Below the pieces are notes generated by a model that was not told where the DNA came from, did no database searches, and saw nothing but the letters and a program-made list of their open reading frames with translations. Shown piece after piece: positions 26,190 to 35,279 of a stretch of DNA of 64,000 bases; the stretch's first letter is position 1; each line of letters begins with the position of its first letter. The translations under genes and the position numbers were made by a program. The stretch comes from SB11 sp964584305. Its GTDB lineage: Bacteria; Bacteroidota; Bacteroidia; UBA8524. The stretch lies in assembly GCA_964584305.1 (NCBI GenBank), contig CAZOZL010000009.1, forward strand, positions 34,840-98,839, in the 5' to 3' direction.

Positions 26190-26233
26190 AATTTCGTAAC
26201 TATATTTACGCTTTAGTAAATTTCTAATCTTTG

Positions 26234-26261
26234 CAAATGTATGTATTTTATAGTTAATCAA
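26234..26261 (-). promoter_or_regulatory. Bacteroidota-type promoter of the OmpA/TPR lipoprotein
   Basis: On the minus strand: TTG (26261-26259), 17 bases, then TACATTTG (26241-26234), both exact matches to the -33 and -7 consensus at good spacing. The predicted leader to the ATG at 26189 is about 40 bases. It is the clearest promoter in the window. Confidence 0.75.
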
Positions 26262-26337
26262 TGAATGTTTTTGAGATTTATTAGTGTAGGTTTTGAATGA
26301 TTATAGAAGAAAAGAAACAGAGTAGAGGTATTTATCC

Positions 26338-26345
26338 TAATTTTG
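26338..26345 (+). promoter_or_regulatory. Candidate -7 box (TAATTTTG) of ftsE
   Basis: Exact TAnnTTTG match 37 bases before the ATG at 26383. No clear -33 TTG was found at the normal distance. Confidence 0.45.
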
Positions 26346-26382
26346 AGTTATTTTTTTTAGAAAATTAGTATTATTGTATCAG

Positions 26383-27063
26383 ATGAGTGAAAAAGTAGTA
26401 AATATAGAAGAGACTAATATTTTTCAGAAGAATGATAATATGGTGCTACACGATGTAAACTTATCCATATATAGCGGTGATTTTGTATATCTTATTGGGA
26501 AAACAGGGAGTGGAAAATCTAGCTTGCTTAAAATGCTTTATGGTGATTTGCCTTTGAAAGAAGGTAAGGTGAATGTTGCAGGATACGATTTGTATAATAT
26601 AGGGCATAAAAAAATTGCTCAATTGCGTAGAAGTCTGGGTATTATTTTTCAAGATTTTCAACTATTGTATGATAGAACGGTGTATGATAACCTTGATTTT
26701 GTACTACGCTCTACTGGGTGGAAGAATAAAGAGGAAAGAAAGCAGCAAATAAACAGGGTACTGGAACACGTTGGGCTTATGCGAAAAGAGCATAAAATGC
26801 CTCACGAATTATCGGGCGGTGAACAACAAAGGGTAGTGATAGCGAGAGCATTGCTAAACAACCCCGAACTGATAATTGCTGATGAACCTACTGGCAACCT
26901 TGACCCTGAGGTGGCTGATGATATAATGCAAATGTTGATGCGTATTAATAGCGAGGGAACGGCAGTTATTATGGCTACACACGATTATAGGCTTATAAAC
27001 AAGTTTAACGGGAAGGTATATAAATGTGAAGGCGGAGCGGTGTATGAAACCACAATAAGCTAA
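26383..27063 (+). CDS. ftsE: Cell-division ABC ATPase FtsE
   Basis: 226 residues from ATG 26383; a TTG nine bases upstream is rejected. Walker A is GKTGSGKSS, the signature is LSGGEQQR and Walker B is LIIADEPTG. The segments VYLIGKTGSGKSSLLK and IIFQDFQLLYDRTVYDNL are typical for FtsE, which with FtsX controls peptidoglycan hydrolases during division. No ftsX lies next to it; the next gene is convergent, so the partner must be elsewhere. The stop overlaps the stop of the convergent glycosyltransferase by 3 bases. LolD-type ATPases are close relatives, so ftsE is likely but not certain. Confidence 0.85.
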   Translation: MSEKVVNIEETNIFQKNDNMVLHDVNLSIYSGDFVYLIGKTGSGKSSLLKMLYGDLPLKEGKVNVAGYDLYNIGHKKIAQLRRSLGIIFQDFQLLYDRTVYDNLDFVLRSTGWKNKEERKQQINRVLEHVGLMRKEHKMPHELSGGEQQRVVIARALLNNPELIIADEPTGNLDPEVADDIMQMLMRINSEGTAVIMATHDYRLINKFNGKVYKCEGGAVYETTIS

Positions 27064-28196
27064 ATCAATTCTTTTTCAAAAATTTGGGTAAGTATTTTGA
27101 TGTTTTCAGTATTGCTAAACTGTTCTTTCAAAATGTTTTCTCTTGCAGTTATATCTTCTTTTGTAAACTCTTTACCCCAAAACTTGCTAATTGCCTTTGT
27201 AAACTCGATAGGTTTATTAGCCTTACTGCACAGTGTTTCCAGTCCTGTATTTTTCACCATCTTATCGTTTACAATACAGTGCCTTCCTATAAATAGGCTA
27301 TTTATAAGTTTTAACTTTATGCCAGTACTTTGAAAGGTAGGTAACACATTTATATGTGCATTTTTTATAAGCAATAATATTTGGCTTGATTTCACCTTAT
27401 CATTTAGTGTGATGTTAGTATGCTTTTCAATCTCTGTTTTAAGCGTTAATGATGGGTTGTTGCCTGCTATAATAGCAGGATAGGGTAGTTGCGAAAATAC
27501 ATTTTTTACTAAAAACATAGCCGCCTCTTCGTTCTCCCCTACTCCTAAATTGCCGTGGTATAATAAAAACTTGCCCTTGCCTGTATTAATGTTTACTTCG
27601 GTATTTGGGTGAAAAGCGGGCAGGTAAATAGCATTTTTATACTGCTTGTTAAAATATTTATAATCGTTGGGAGAGATAGCGGCAACCGCAGTAGCGTGTT
27701 TAAGATTATTCTCAAACTTTTTTAATCGCTCGCTTTCTAAACGGAAGAAGTATTTTTTAAAGAAAGAATCTTCTACCATTTCTAAGTTCTTATAGTAGTC
27801 GTGTTCTATATTATGTGTGCGCACTATTTTAATTCTGTTTTTTAGCGTTTTATGATTTAAGTAATAGCAGCAGTGTAACCCCTCAAACAAAATAGGAAAA
27901 TCGTTTTTGTTCAAATTCTCAATCATAGCTACCGAGTTTCGGGTGGCAACTATATAAGGTAATTTCCCATAGAAAGGATTGCGAAACGTGCGGCGAGGGT
28001 AGTAAGTAACTGATTTGCAAATTTTTTTCAAATCAGCGGCACTACCTCTACCATATTGGTAGCAATGCAGGTGTATTTCTATACCTTGTTTGTGCAGTGC
28101 TTGCAGCTTATAAAAAATATCTACTACTCCGCCATAGTTTGGCGGGCTTGGAACATCAAAAGAAATTACATTCAGTTTTTTACCTAACATTAGCAT
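27060..28196 (-). CDS. Glycosyltransferase, family 1/4 type (third in recQ cluster)
   Basis: 378 residues (start 28196; an ATG two codons later at 28190 is equally possible). GT-B fold. The N-terminal PSPPNYGGVVD loop is an acceptor-side signature, and LLYHGNLGVGENEEAA around residue 212 and STGIKLKLINSLFIGRHCIVND near residue 300 mark the donor-binding half. It probably adds a sugar to lipopolysaccharide, capsule or glycoprotein. It overlaps the upstream glycosyltransferase by 17 bases, and its stop overlaps the convergent ftsE stop. Confidence 0.82.
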   Translation of the reverse strand: MLMLGKKLNVISFDVPSPPNYGGVVDIFYKLQALHKQGIEIHLHCYQYGRGSAADLKKICKSVTYYPRRTFRNPFYGKLPYIVATRNSVAMIENLNKNDFPILFEGLHCCYYLNHKTLKNRIKIVRTHNIEHDYYKNLEMVEDSFFKKYFFRLESERLKKFENNLKHATAVAAISPNDYKYFNKQYKNAIYLPAFHPNTEVNINTGKGKFLLYHGNLGVGENEEAAMFLVKNVFSQLPYPAIIAGNNPSLTLKTEIEKHTNITLNDKVKSSQILLLIKNAHINVLPTFQSTGIKLKLINSLFIGRHCIVNDKMVKNTGLETLCSKANKPIEFTKAISKFWGKEFTKEDITARENILKEQFSNTENIKILTQIFEKELI

Positions 28197-29283
28197 AAAA
28201 CCCTGTCAATTTTGTACTTTCCTCTTCCCAGTTCAACACTAAACGAGCTTTAAGGCAGTTTTTTGCAAGTGTTTTATAAAGACTTTTATCTTGGGCTAAA
28301 AGTGTTACTTGCGCCGCCACAGATTTTGGGCTTGCATCAGCAAACACCATTACATTGAACTGCTCGTTCATTCTCTCGTACTCAGGAAACTTATTGACTA
28401 TGGTAGGTAGAAGTGCGTGTATATGGTCGAAAAATTTATTGTTTAGTGAATAGTAATAACTTAGTCCGGCATTTTCCGAAACATTGAGACCAAGGTATGC
28501 TTTTGAAGTTGTAAAATGCAAATTTTCGGGTTCAATTTTACCAAAAAATTTCACTTGATGCTCTACTTTTTTCTCTTTTACCCTCTCTCGCAAGGCGTTG
28601 CTTAAATCTCCTTCGCCTATCAACCAAAGTTTGAAATGGGGTAGCAAAGGCATCATGTCTATATAATGTTCAATCCCACGTGCTGCGTTTAATGCCCCTT
28701 GGTATAGTAAAATGTTTTCCTCTCTGTTTTCGTCGGGCAAGGGTTGGGTTACTGGTGCATTTACTATTGTGCTAAAAGTGGTTTTATATTTTTTACTAAA
28801 CAACTCTGCCAGTATGGGGGCAACGGTATAGCAGTATTTTATTTTAGGTATATAAGTATTGGCTATCCACTCCCACATTTTTTTAATTTTGGGGCGGTTA
28901 ACCACTTCAGGAACTTCGGTAAAATACTCGTGAGCATCAAATACAATGGGCTTTCGTTTTACCTTGCCCGTATAATAGCAAGGAACAAGGGTATCTAAAT
29001 CCACTGCGCTAATAATATCAAAACGAGTGAATAGCAAAAAGAAAAGCAACCTTATATTGTACTCTATATAAAATAGCTTGCCTTTGGTAAAAATGCAAAA
29101 TAGGCGGGTTTGCTGGTAGTTGTATTTTTTTAGTGGTTTTGAGTTTTGGAGTTTTCTACCTACCAACTGCACTTTATAGCCGCTGTTTGCCAACGTGCTA
29201 CAAATGCGTTGCATACGTTGGTCGTAGGTTAAATCGTTTATAACTGTAAAAACTATTTTCTTTTTTGGTTCAGGCTTACCCAT
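28180..29283 (-). CDS. Glycosyltransferase, family 4 type (second in recQ cluster)
   Basis: 367 residues, GT-B fold. The N-terminal part shows VFTVINDLTYDQRMQRIC and the VFDAHEYFTEVPEV segment, seen in Bacteroidota glycosyltransferases. The C-terminal half has LLYQGALNAARGIEHYIDMM and GLNVSENAGLSYYYSLNNKFFDHIHA with the donor-binding glutamate region. It overlaps recQ by 31 bases upstream and the next glycosyltransferase by 17 bases downstream, so the three frames are likely translated from one message. Confidence 0.85.
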   Translation of the reverse strand: MGKPEPKKKIVFTVINDLTYDQRMQRICSTLANSGYKVQLVGRKLQNSKPLKKYNYQQTRLFCIFTKGKLFYIEYNIRLLFFLLFTRFDIISAVDLDTLVPCYYTGKVKRKPIVFDAHEYFTEVPEVVNRPKIKKMWEWIANTYIPKIKYCYTVAPILAELFSKKYKTTFSTIVNAPVTQPLPDENREENILLYQGALNAARGIEHYIDMMPLLPHFKLWLIGEGDLSNALRERVKEKKVEHQVKFFGKIEPENLHFTTSKAYLGLNVSENAGLSYYYSLNNKFFDHIHALLPTIVNKFPEYERMNEQFNVMVFADASPKSVAAQVTLLAQDKSLYKTLAKNCLKARLVLNWEEESTKLTGFYANVR

Positions 29284-31172
29284 CCGTCTTTTAAAATCAA
29301 CTCCTCGCTTTCAATCATTTTTCGTATGGCGGAGGTTAGTTTTGTTTGTTGTTCAACTCCCATTCTTTGGGCAAGAAGGGGAAGACTTTGTGCGCCATTT
29401 GCCAAAGCGGTTTCAATATTAGTACGATATTTTTCAAATTCGCTTATATCGTTAATTTTTTTTCGCGTTTCTATGCAAATATCACATTTACCACATGGTT
29501 TGCTATCCGTTTCGCTAAAATAAGCGAGTATTATTTGTTGCCTACACTTAATAGTTTGTTGTGCATACTCCAAAGCTGCATTCAGTTTTTGTTTTAACAG
29601 TGCAGTACGTTGCTCAATAGCTTTTGCATCAATTTTTTCTATCCCACGGGGATACAGAAAAGTAAGTTGTGGCAACTCTTTGTACGGGTAATATTCTATA
29701 ATATTTTGCTGTTTTAGTTTTTCAAGTCCTTTTATTATTTCTGTTTTTGTGTAATTTGTTCTTCGTGCTAATTCCAGTTCTTTTATAGGTACATATTGCT
29801 CGAAAGCACCGCCGTATGAGCGTAGTATAGTTTTTACAAACTCGGTCATGGCAGGGTTTTTTATCTGATACTCGTACAGTGTATAATTATTTACCTTAAA
29901 CTTAATTTTTGAGGGGATATATACATTCTCTGTTAAAGCAATAATGCCCTGCTGTTCCAAAATTTTTAAGGTAGCATACACTGGAACAGGAGAGGCATTG
30001 TAGCGTTCACAAAACTGCTGGATGTCAAAATCAAAATTAAGCCCACCGCCAGTGCCGTGTGCAATATTATAAAAACTATGTAGCCAGTTTATAGTTTTGC
30101 TGGCAGTAGCAGCATCTGTACGTTGGTGTTCAAATTTTTTAAGGCTTTGCAAACGGTCAACTTCTGTAAAAAACAACACGCAGTAAGCCTTTTTTCCATC
30201 TCGCCCCGCACGCCCTGCTTCTTGAAAATAATTTTCTATTGTATCGGGCATATCCATGTGAACCACCAAGCGAACATCAGGTTTATCTATCCCCATGCCA
30301 AAAGCATTAGTAGCTACAATAATTTGTGTTTTGCCTACCGTCCAATCTTTTTGCCGTTGGTCTCTATTTGTATGGTTTAGCCCTGCATGATAATAAGAAG
30401 CTGAAAGTCCTTTTTTGGTTAAATCGGTAGCTATTTTTTGTGTTTGGTAGCGGCTGCGTGTATATACTATGGTGCTGCCTTTTGTTTTTTTAATGATTTG
30501 GAACAATCGTTCCACTTTGTTTTCTTCTTTTAAAACTAAATAGTGAAGATTTTTTCTTTGGTAGCTACTTTTAAAAACATTAGGCGTTTTAAAGGCTAAT
30601 TGTGTTTGAATATCCTTTACTACATCAGTAGTTGCAGTTGCGGTAAGTGCTATTACTGGAATTTTAGGAAATACATCACGCAGTTTTTTAATTTCTAAAT
30701 ATTCGGGACGAAAATCATATCCCCATTGCGAAATGCAATGTGCTTCATCAACAACAATTAGCTTTACAGGCATTTGCTTTACTCGTGCAAGAAAAAGCTC
30801 GGTTTGTAAACGCTCTGGCGAGATATACAGCAACTGATATTTGCCATATATACAATTATCCAATTCTAAATCAATCTCCCTAAAAGACATACCCGAATAT
30901 ATAGCAAGAGCTGAAACGCCCCGTTGCTGCAATTGTTCTACTTGGTCTTTCATTAGTGCCACCAGTGGAGACACTACTACCGTTAAACCACCTAAAACTA
31001 TACTGGGAATTTGGAAACACACGGATTTTCCGCCACCCGTAGGCAAAAGTGCTAAAGTATCTTTTGCATTTAAAACAGCGTGTATAATATCTTCCTGCAA
31101 AGGACGAAAGCTGCTATGCCCCCAGTGCTGTTTTAATATAGTATGGATAGTATGATTTGCCAACCCTTGCAA
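29253..31172 (-). CDS. recQ: ATP-dependent DNA helicase RecQ
   Basis: 639 residues, starting at TTG 31172 (or TTG 31163). RecQ unwinds DNA 3'-to-5' at forks and recombination intermediates. Motif I is LPTGGGKS (about 42-49), the DEAH box is near residue 140, and motif VI lies in QEAGRAGRDGK. A winged-helix segment follows, and then zinc-binding cysteines CRQQI and CGKCDIC near residue 570. The final ~70 residues do not look like a standard HRDC domain. It overlaps the downstream glycosyltransferase by 31 bases. Confidence 0.94.
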   Translation of the reverse strand: MQGLANHTIHTILKQHWGHSSFRPLQEDIIHAVLNAKDTLALLPTGGGKSVCFQIPSIVLGGLTVVVSPLVALMKDQVEQLQQRGVSALAIYSGMSFREIDLELDNCIYGKYQLLYISPERLQTELFLARVKQMPVKLIVVDEAHCISQWGYDFRPEYLEIKKLRDVFPKIPVIALTATATTDVVKDIQTQLAFKTPNVFKSSYQRKNLHYLVLKEENKVERLFQIIKKTKGSTIVYTRSRYQTQKIATDLTKKGLSASYYHAGLNHTNRDQRQKDWTVGKTQIIVATNAFGMGIDKPDVRLVVHMDMPDTIENYFQEAGRAGRDGKKAYCVLFFTEVDRLQSLKKFEHQRTDAATASKTINWLHSFYNIAHGTGGGLNFDFDIQQFCERYNASPVPVYATLKILEQQGIIALTENVYIPSKIKFKVNNYTLYEYQIKNPAMTEFVKTILRSYGGAFEQYVPIKELELARRTNYTKTEIIKGLEKLKQQNIIEYYPYKELPQLTFLYPRGIEKIDAKAIEQRTALLKQKLNAALEYAQQTIKCRQQIILAYFSETDSKPCGKCDICIETRKKINDISEFEKYRTNIETALANGAQSLPLLAQRMGVEQQTKLTSAIRKMIESEELILKDGWVSLNQKRK

Positions 31173-31237
31173 AGTAAGGTAAAGAAGCAGTGATTAAAAA
31201 AAAGAAACTATTATTGGAATGATTGTTCCAATATGAT

Positions 31238-32269
31238 TTAATGATAAACTTCTGTCCAATGGCGGGTAAACTGTGTACCCCATTTTATGTTTGCTTCATT
31301 AGGAGTAATATTTTCACCCATTTCCATTTGTACTGCCAATAAAGGTAGGTTTATGCCTGCGCCCAGCAAGGCAACAGTAGTACCCTGCACACGGGGGTTA
31401 ATTTCTAATATTTTAAAAACGCCATTACCCGCACGTTTCACCTGCACACCAATATTACCATGAAGATTGCAGCACTCTACAATGGCTTTGCAATAGTTTA
31501 TAATTTCGTGGTTTTGCTCAACAATGCCTGCCACAGAAATGCCTTGCACCATTTTTTTACGCAAACGGGGTATAGCCAACAAGCATTTACCATTTTGTGC
31601 CAAACAGTCTATCGTATATTCCTCATCGGGTAAATACTCGCTGACTAATAGCGGCGGAAACGGTTTTTGTTTTAAAATGGAATGGGCTTTTTCATAAGTA
31701 ATATAAGTGGCTGTTGGCTTATGATTAAACAACAAATCAAACTCGTCTTTGTTCTCGTCTATTATCCTAAACCCTCTACTACCATTTGATACACAGGGCT
31801 TAAAGCAAATAATTTTATTAGGATGTCCTAATAGTTTTACTGCCGCTTTCCACTCGCCAATGGTAGAGGCTATTTGAAACTGCGGCGTAAGGATATTGTT
31901 TTCATGCAATAGATGGTATAGTTTGCCTTTATCATTAGCAATGTTTAGTGGCTCATAATCCGACACTAAAATTTTAATACCTTTATCAGCAAATGCCTTT
32001 TTGTTTTTACTAAAGGAGAATAGCTCACGGGTTACCAACGGTACAATTACCTGTATTTGGTGTTTTTTGCAAAGGGTTTCTATGGCAGTAATAAAGTTGG
32101 CATCGGTTGCTTTTGGAATCACCTCGAAAGTAGGGTTAAGATACCGCCCCACGGCTTCATCATCAGCATCAGCTACTACAATTTTTATATTAGGATGTTG
32201 TTGCAGGCATTTTAAAATACCTGCTGCACCAGGTGCGCCTCCGCCTGTCATTAATACCTTAAGTGTCAT
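31238..32269 (-). CDS. ATP-grasp domain protein, CarB-like
   Basis: 343 residues. The start TLKVLMTGGGAPGAAGILKCL is a PreATP-grasp/Rossmann-like region. The ATP-grasp core includes the segment IICFKPCVSNGSRGFRII, the VSEYLPDEEYTID lid region and a metal-binding ILEINPRVQGTTV near residue 285. The overall pattern is like carbamoyl-phosphate synthase large-chain fragments and carboxylate-amine ligases used in peptide or cell-surface synthesis. The true substrates cannot be read from sequence. It precedes recQ on the same strand, with a 65-base gap. Confidence 0.8.
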   Translation of the reverse strand: MTLKVLMTGGGAPGAAGILKCLQQHPNIKIVVADADDEAVGRYLNPTFEVIPKATDANFITAIETLCKKHQIQVIVPLVTRELFSFSKNKKAFADKGIKILVSDYEPLNIANDKGKLYHLLHENNILTPQFQIASTIGEWKAAVKLLGHPNKIICFKPCVSNGSRGFRIIDENKDEFDLLFNHKPTATYITYEKAHSILKQKPFPPLLVSEYLPDEEYTIDCLAQNGKCLLAIPRLRKKMVQGISVAGIVEQNHEIINYCKAIVECCNLHGNIGVQVKRAGNGVFKILEINPRVQGTTVALLGAGINLPLLAVQMEMGENITPNEANIKWGTQFTRHWTEVYH

Positions 32270-32356
32270 AAGTGGTCAAAATTACTAAAGTAAGGTGAAT
32301 TCAATATAATAAAAGGTACTAATTTTATTACAGTAAACTATACCCGAATGAATGGG

Positions 32357-32397
32357 AGGTATCTTTAACAAACTTTAAAAGTTTGTTAAAGATACCT
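32357..32397. repeat. 41-base near-perfect palindrome
   Basis: Left arm AGGTATCTTTAACAAACTTT and right arm its exact 20-base complement, separated by one base. The AT-rich inverted repeat has no coding role and no U tract at the end, so it is not a classical terminator. It is probably a member of a dispersed repeat family, but only one copy is seen here. Confidence 0.8.
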
Positions 32398-32512
32398 GAA
32401 CCCTGTTCAGCATGACTACCTACCACACAATAAACCAATAGGCATAAATGCCTAATTCTATTCATAAAGGCTTTGTTACGGTTATGAATAAGCAGTAGGC
32501 TTTTAGTCATTC

Positions 32513-32532
32513 CTGCGAAAGCAGGAATCTAT
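32513..32532. repeat. GAAA-capped hairpin repeat
   Basis: ATTCCTGC-GAAA-GCAGGAAT, a perfect 8-base stem with a GNRA-type tetraloop. It is of the kind widely found as dispersed intergenic units in Bacteroidota. Confidence 0.6.
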
Positions 32533-32604
32533 CCTCAAAAAAGACAGTCTCATAATAATTTAGATACGAGTGTTGTACCCCTTTCCTACTTTTATACAAA
32601 TAAA

Positions 32605-32631
32605 AAAGCCTTCCGCATTGCGGAAGGCTTT
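32605..32631 (-). terminator. Rho-independent terminator of the nqr operon
   Basis: AAAGCCTTCCGC and GCGGAAGGCTTT form a 12-base perfect stem; on the minus strand it is followed by six U. It lies 26 bases after the nqrF stop. Confidence 0.92.
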
Positions 32632-32656
32632 CATGTATAAGTTTTAATGGGAGTGG

Positions 32657-33973
32657 TTATCCTCCAAAATCATCAAAGGCTACATTTTCTTCGGGTATTC
32701 CCCAGTCGTCGCACATTTTTATAACGGCGGCATTCATCATGGGTGGTCCACAAAAATAATACTCAATATCTTCGGGCGAATCGTGTTTGTTTAAATAATT
32801 ATCTATGAGGGCTTGGTGAACAAACCCTGTGAAACCATCGCCTTCATCGTCAATATCTTTTTTTGCCTTCCAGTTATCCTCGGGCGAGGGTTCTGACAAT
32901 ACTATATGGAATTTGAAATTTGGAAATTCTTTTTCTATTGCTCTAAAATCCTCAACGTAAAATAACTCACGTTTAGAACGCCCACCATACCAGTACGATA
33001 CTTTTCGGTCGGTATTTTTTAAAGTATGGAATAAGTGGAATAGGTGCGAGCGTAGGGGAGCCATACCAGCACCTCCACCAATATATAACATCTCTGCTTG
33101 TGTGGGTTTAATAAAAAACTCACCATAAGGACCTGAAATAGTTATTTTATCCCCTGGTTTAGCATCAAACACATACGATGAACAAATACCTGGGTTCACA
33201 TCCATCCATTTGTTGGCATCCCTATCCCAAGGTGGGGTAGCTATACGTATGTTTAGCATTACTATATTTCCTTCGGCAGGGTGGTTTGCCATAGAGTATG
33301 CACGGAAAATAGTCTCAGGGTTTTTCATTTTCAAATCCCACAAGCCAAATTTATCCCACTCCGCCTGAAATTCATCAGCAGGTTTACCCATGCTTGGGTG
33401 TGCAGTTATATCAATATTTTTAAAATCAATTTCACATTCAGGTACATCTATTTGTACATAGCCACCTGCTTCAAAATCAAGGGTTTCCCCTTCGGGTAGT
33501 TTCACTACAAACTCTTTTATAAAAGAAGCTACATTGTAGTTACTCACCACTTCACATTCCCATTTTTTAATACCAAATACCTCTTCGGGTATTTTTATTT
33601 TCATGTCGTTTTTTACCTTCACTTGGCAAGCCAAACGCCATTTATCTTTTTGGTCTTTACGGTTTATATGTCCAGTTTCAGTAGGAAGTATGTCTCCGCC
33701 GCCTTCAAATATTTGGCAGGTACACATAGCACAAGTACCCCCCCCACCACACGCCGAAGGAAGAAAAAGTTTATTATTAGAGAGTATAGTAAGTAAGGTA
33801 CTGCCCGCAGGCGTTGTAATTACCTTCTCACCATTTACCTCAATTTTCACATCGCCTTGCTGCACTAATTTTTTAGCAGAAAATAGTAATATGAATACCA
33901 ACATTAATATTACTGCCGTGAAAATGGCTGCACTGGCCATAATAACAGTAGGGTCTATTGCTAATAAAGTCAT
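32657..33973 (-). CDS. nqrF: Na+-translocating NADH:quinone reductase subunit F
   Basis: 438 residues. An N-terminal membrane helix is followed by a 2Fe-2S ferredoxin domain with Cys75, Cys81, Cys84 and Cys116, and then an FAD/NADH reductase domain (RAYSMANHP, YIGGGAGMAPLRS and the C-terminal FCGPPMM). NqrF is the electron entry point, taking hydride from NADH. The C-terminus FDDFGG is typical. It is the last gene of nqrABCDEF, 21 bases after nqrE. Confidence 0.97.
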   Translation of the reverse strand: MTLLAIDPTVIMASAAIFTAVILMLVFILLFSAKKLVQQGDVKIEVNGEKVITTPAGSTLLTILSNNKLFLPSACGGGGTCAMCTCQIFEGGGDILPTETGHINRKDQKDKWRLACQVKVKNDMKIKIPEEVFGIKKWECEVVSNYNVASFIKEFVVKLPEGETLDFEAGGYVQIDVPECEIDFKNIDITAHPSMGKPADEFQAEWDKFGLWDLKMKNPETIFRAYSMANHPAEGNIVMLNIRIATPPWDRDANKWMDVNPGICSSYVFDAKPGDKITISGPYGEFFIKPTQAEMLYIGGGAGMAPLRSHLFHLFHTLKNTDRKVSYWYGGRSKRELFYVEDFRAIEKEFPNFKFHIVLSEPSPEDNWKAKKDIDDEGDGFTGFVHQALIDNYLNKHDSPEDIEYYFCGPPMMNAAVIKMCDDWGIPEENVAFDDFGG

Positions 33974-33994
33974 AATTAAATTTTTTCTGTGTTT

Positions 33995-34609
33995 TTAAAT
34001 TGCAAACCCCATAAAACTAAGGAAACCAAATGCCATTAGCCCCACTACTATAAAAGTGATACCTAAACCACGCAATGGCTTGGGTACATTAGAATATCTC
34101 ATTTTTTCGCGAATGGCAGCTAATGCTATAATGGCTAATAACCAACCCACACCAGAACCTAAGCCAAAAACAGTTGCCTCGGCAAAGGTGTATGGGCGAA
34201 TAGACATAAACGATGAGCCTCCTAATATGGCGCAGTTTACAGCAATAAGCGGTAAAAATATACCTAATGAATTATATAATGAAGGCGAGAATTTTTCAAT
34301 TACCATTTCAGTTAATTGTACCATGCTGGCAATTACTGATATAAATACAATGGCGTATAAGAAACTTAAATCAACCTCGGCAAATTCAGGGCTTATCCAA
34401 GCTAACGCACCTTCTTTTAAGAAATAATGTATCAAAAGCCAGTTTATGGGTACAGTAATACCCAATACAAATATTACGGCTAAGCCTAAACCAAAAGCTG
34501 TTTTTACCTTTTTAGATACTGCCAAATAAGAGCACATACCCAAAAAAAAGGCAAAAATCATATTGTCAACAAACATTGACTTAACAAATATACTTACTAA
34601 ACTTTCCAT
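33995..34609 (-). CDS. nqrE: Na+-translocating NADH:quinone reductase subunit E
   Basis: 204 residues with six membrane helices, the standard topology and length. The segment FFLGMCSYLAVSKKV near the start carries a conserved Cys of the intramembrane iron site shared with NqrD. It contributes to the sodium channel of the complex. Confidence 0.96.
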   Translation of the reverse strand: MESLVSIFVKSMFVDNMIFAFFLGMCSYLAVSKKVKTAFGLGLAVIFVLGITVPINWLLIHYFLKEGALAWISPEFAEVDLSFLYAIVFISVIASMVQLTEMVIEKFSPSLYNSLGIFLPLIAVNCAILGGSSFMSIRPYTFAEATVFGLGSGVGWLLAIIALAAIREKMRYSNVPKPLRGLGITFIVVGLMAFGFLSFMGFAI

Positions 34610-34633
34610 GTTGTTTTTTGTTATTGGTTAACT

Positions 34634-35179
34634 CTATTCTTCTTCGGCATAACCGTTTCTGGCGCGTTGTGCCCAAATTAAAAGCCCTAAAACTATACAC
34701 GCCCCCGCAGGGATAAGCAGCACCCCGTTATTAGTATAAGGGATACCTGCTTCTTCAAACACTTTAAAGCCAAACAAAGCCCCCGACCCTAATAACTCCC
34801 TAAAGAAAGCTACTGCCAATATTATTGCTCCATAGCCTAAGCCATTCCCCAAACCATCTAATACTGATGGCCAAGGCTTGTTGGCTAATGCAAATGCTTC
34901 TAAACGTCCCATTATTATACAGTTGGTAATAATAAGGGTTACAAATACCGAAAGGTCTTTAGATATATCGTAGGCATACGCCTTTAATATCAAATCAACA
35001 ATAGTAACCCAAAGTGATACTATTGCTAATTGTACTATAATGCGAATACGTGATGGAATACTATTGCGTAGTAACGAAATGAAAAGATTTGAAAAAACGG
35101 TTACAAACAGTAAAGCTAAAGCCATATAAACCGTAGGTTTTAGCTGCACTGTTACTGCCAATGCAGAACAAATACCCAA
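34634..35179 (-). CDS. nqrD: Na+-translocating NADH:quinone reductase subunit D, 5' end lost in scaffold gap
   Basis: The last 181 codons are intact, starting in LGICSALAVTVQLKPTVYM, which in complete NqrD proteins begins about 30 residues in. Five further membrane segments follow, including TNCIIMGRLEAFA with the conserved Cys of the iron site. The missing start lies under the N run at 35180-35279. A naive translation fuses this frame to nqrC across the Ns, which is an artefact. Confidence 0.94.
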   Translation of the reverse strand: MGICSALAVTVQLKPTVYMALALLFVTVFSNLFISLLRNSIPSRIRIIVQLAIVSLWVTIVDLILKAYAYDISKDLSVFVTLIITNCIIMGRLEAFALANKPWPSVLDGLGNGLGYGAIILAVAFFRELLGSGALFGFKVFEEAGIPYTNNGVLLIPAGACIVLGLLIWAQRARNGYAEEE

Positions 35180-35279
35180 NNNNNNNNNNNNNNNNNNNNN
35201 NNNNNNNNNNNNNNNNNNNNNNNNNNNNNNNNNNNNNNNNNNNNNNNNNNNNNNNNNNNNNNNNNNNNNNNNNNNNNNN
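35180..35279. other. Scaffold gap of 100 N
   Basis: Exactly 100 N, a conventional placeholder of unknown true size. It hides the end of nqrC and the beginning of nqrD. From the usual lengths of both proteins, the real missing sequence should be roughly 250-350 bases, longer than the placeholder. Confidence 0.98.

Larger units (their letters stand above)
32270..32656. other. Gene-free stretch with long palindrome, hairpins and nqr terminator
   Basis: 387 bases without a gene. From left to right it holds a 41-base near-perfect palindrome (32357-32397), a GTTCAGCATGAC piece of the R5 type, an ATTCCTGC-GAAA-GCAGGAAT hairpin at 32513-32532 and the nqr operon terminator. Confidence 0.65.

Noticed and set aside
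32301..32560. tRNA or CRISPR-like unit in the hairpin-rich gap
   Set aside because: The hairpins differ from each other, are not regularly spaced and no tRNA arms (TTCGA loop, acceptor stem) are present.
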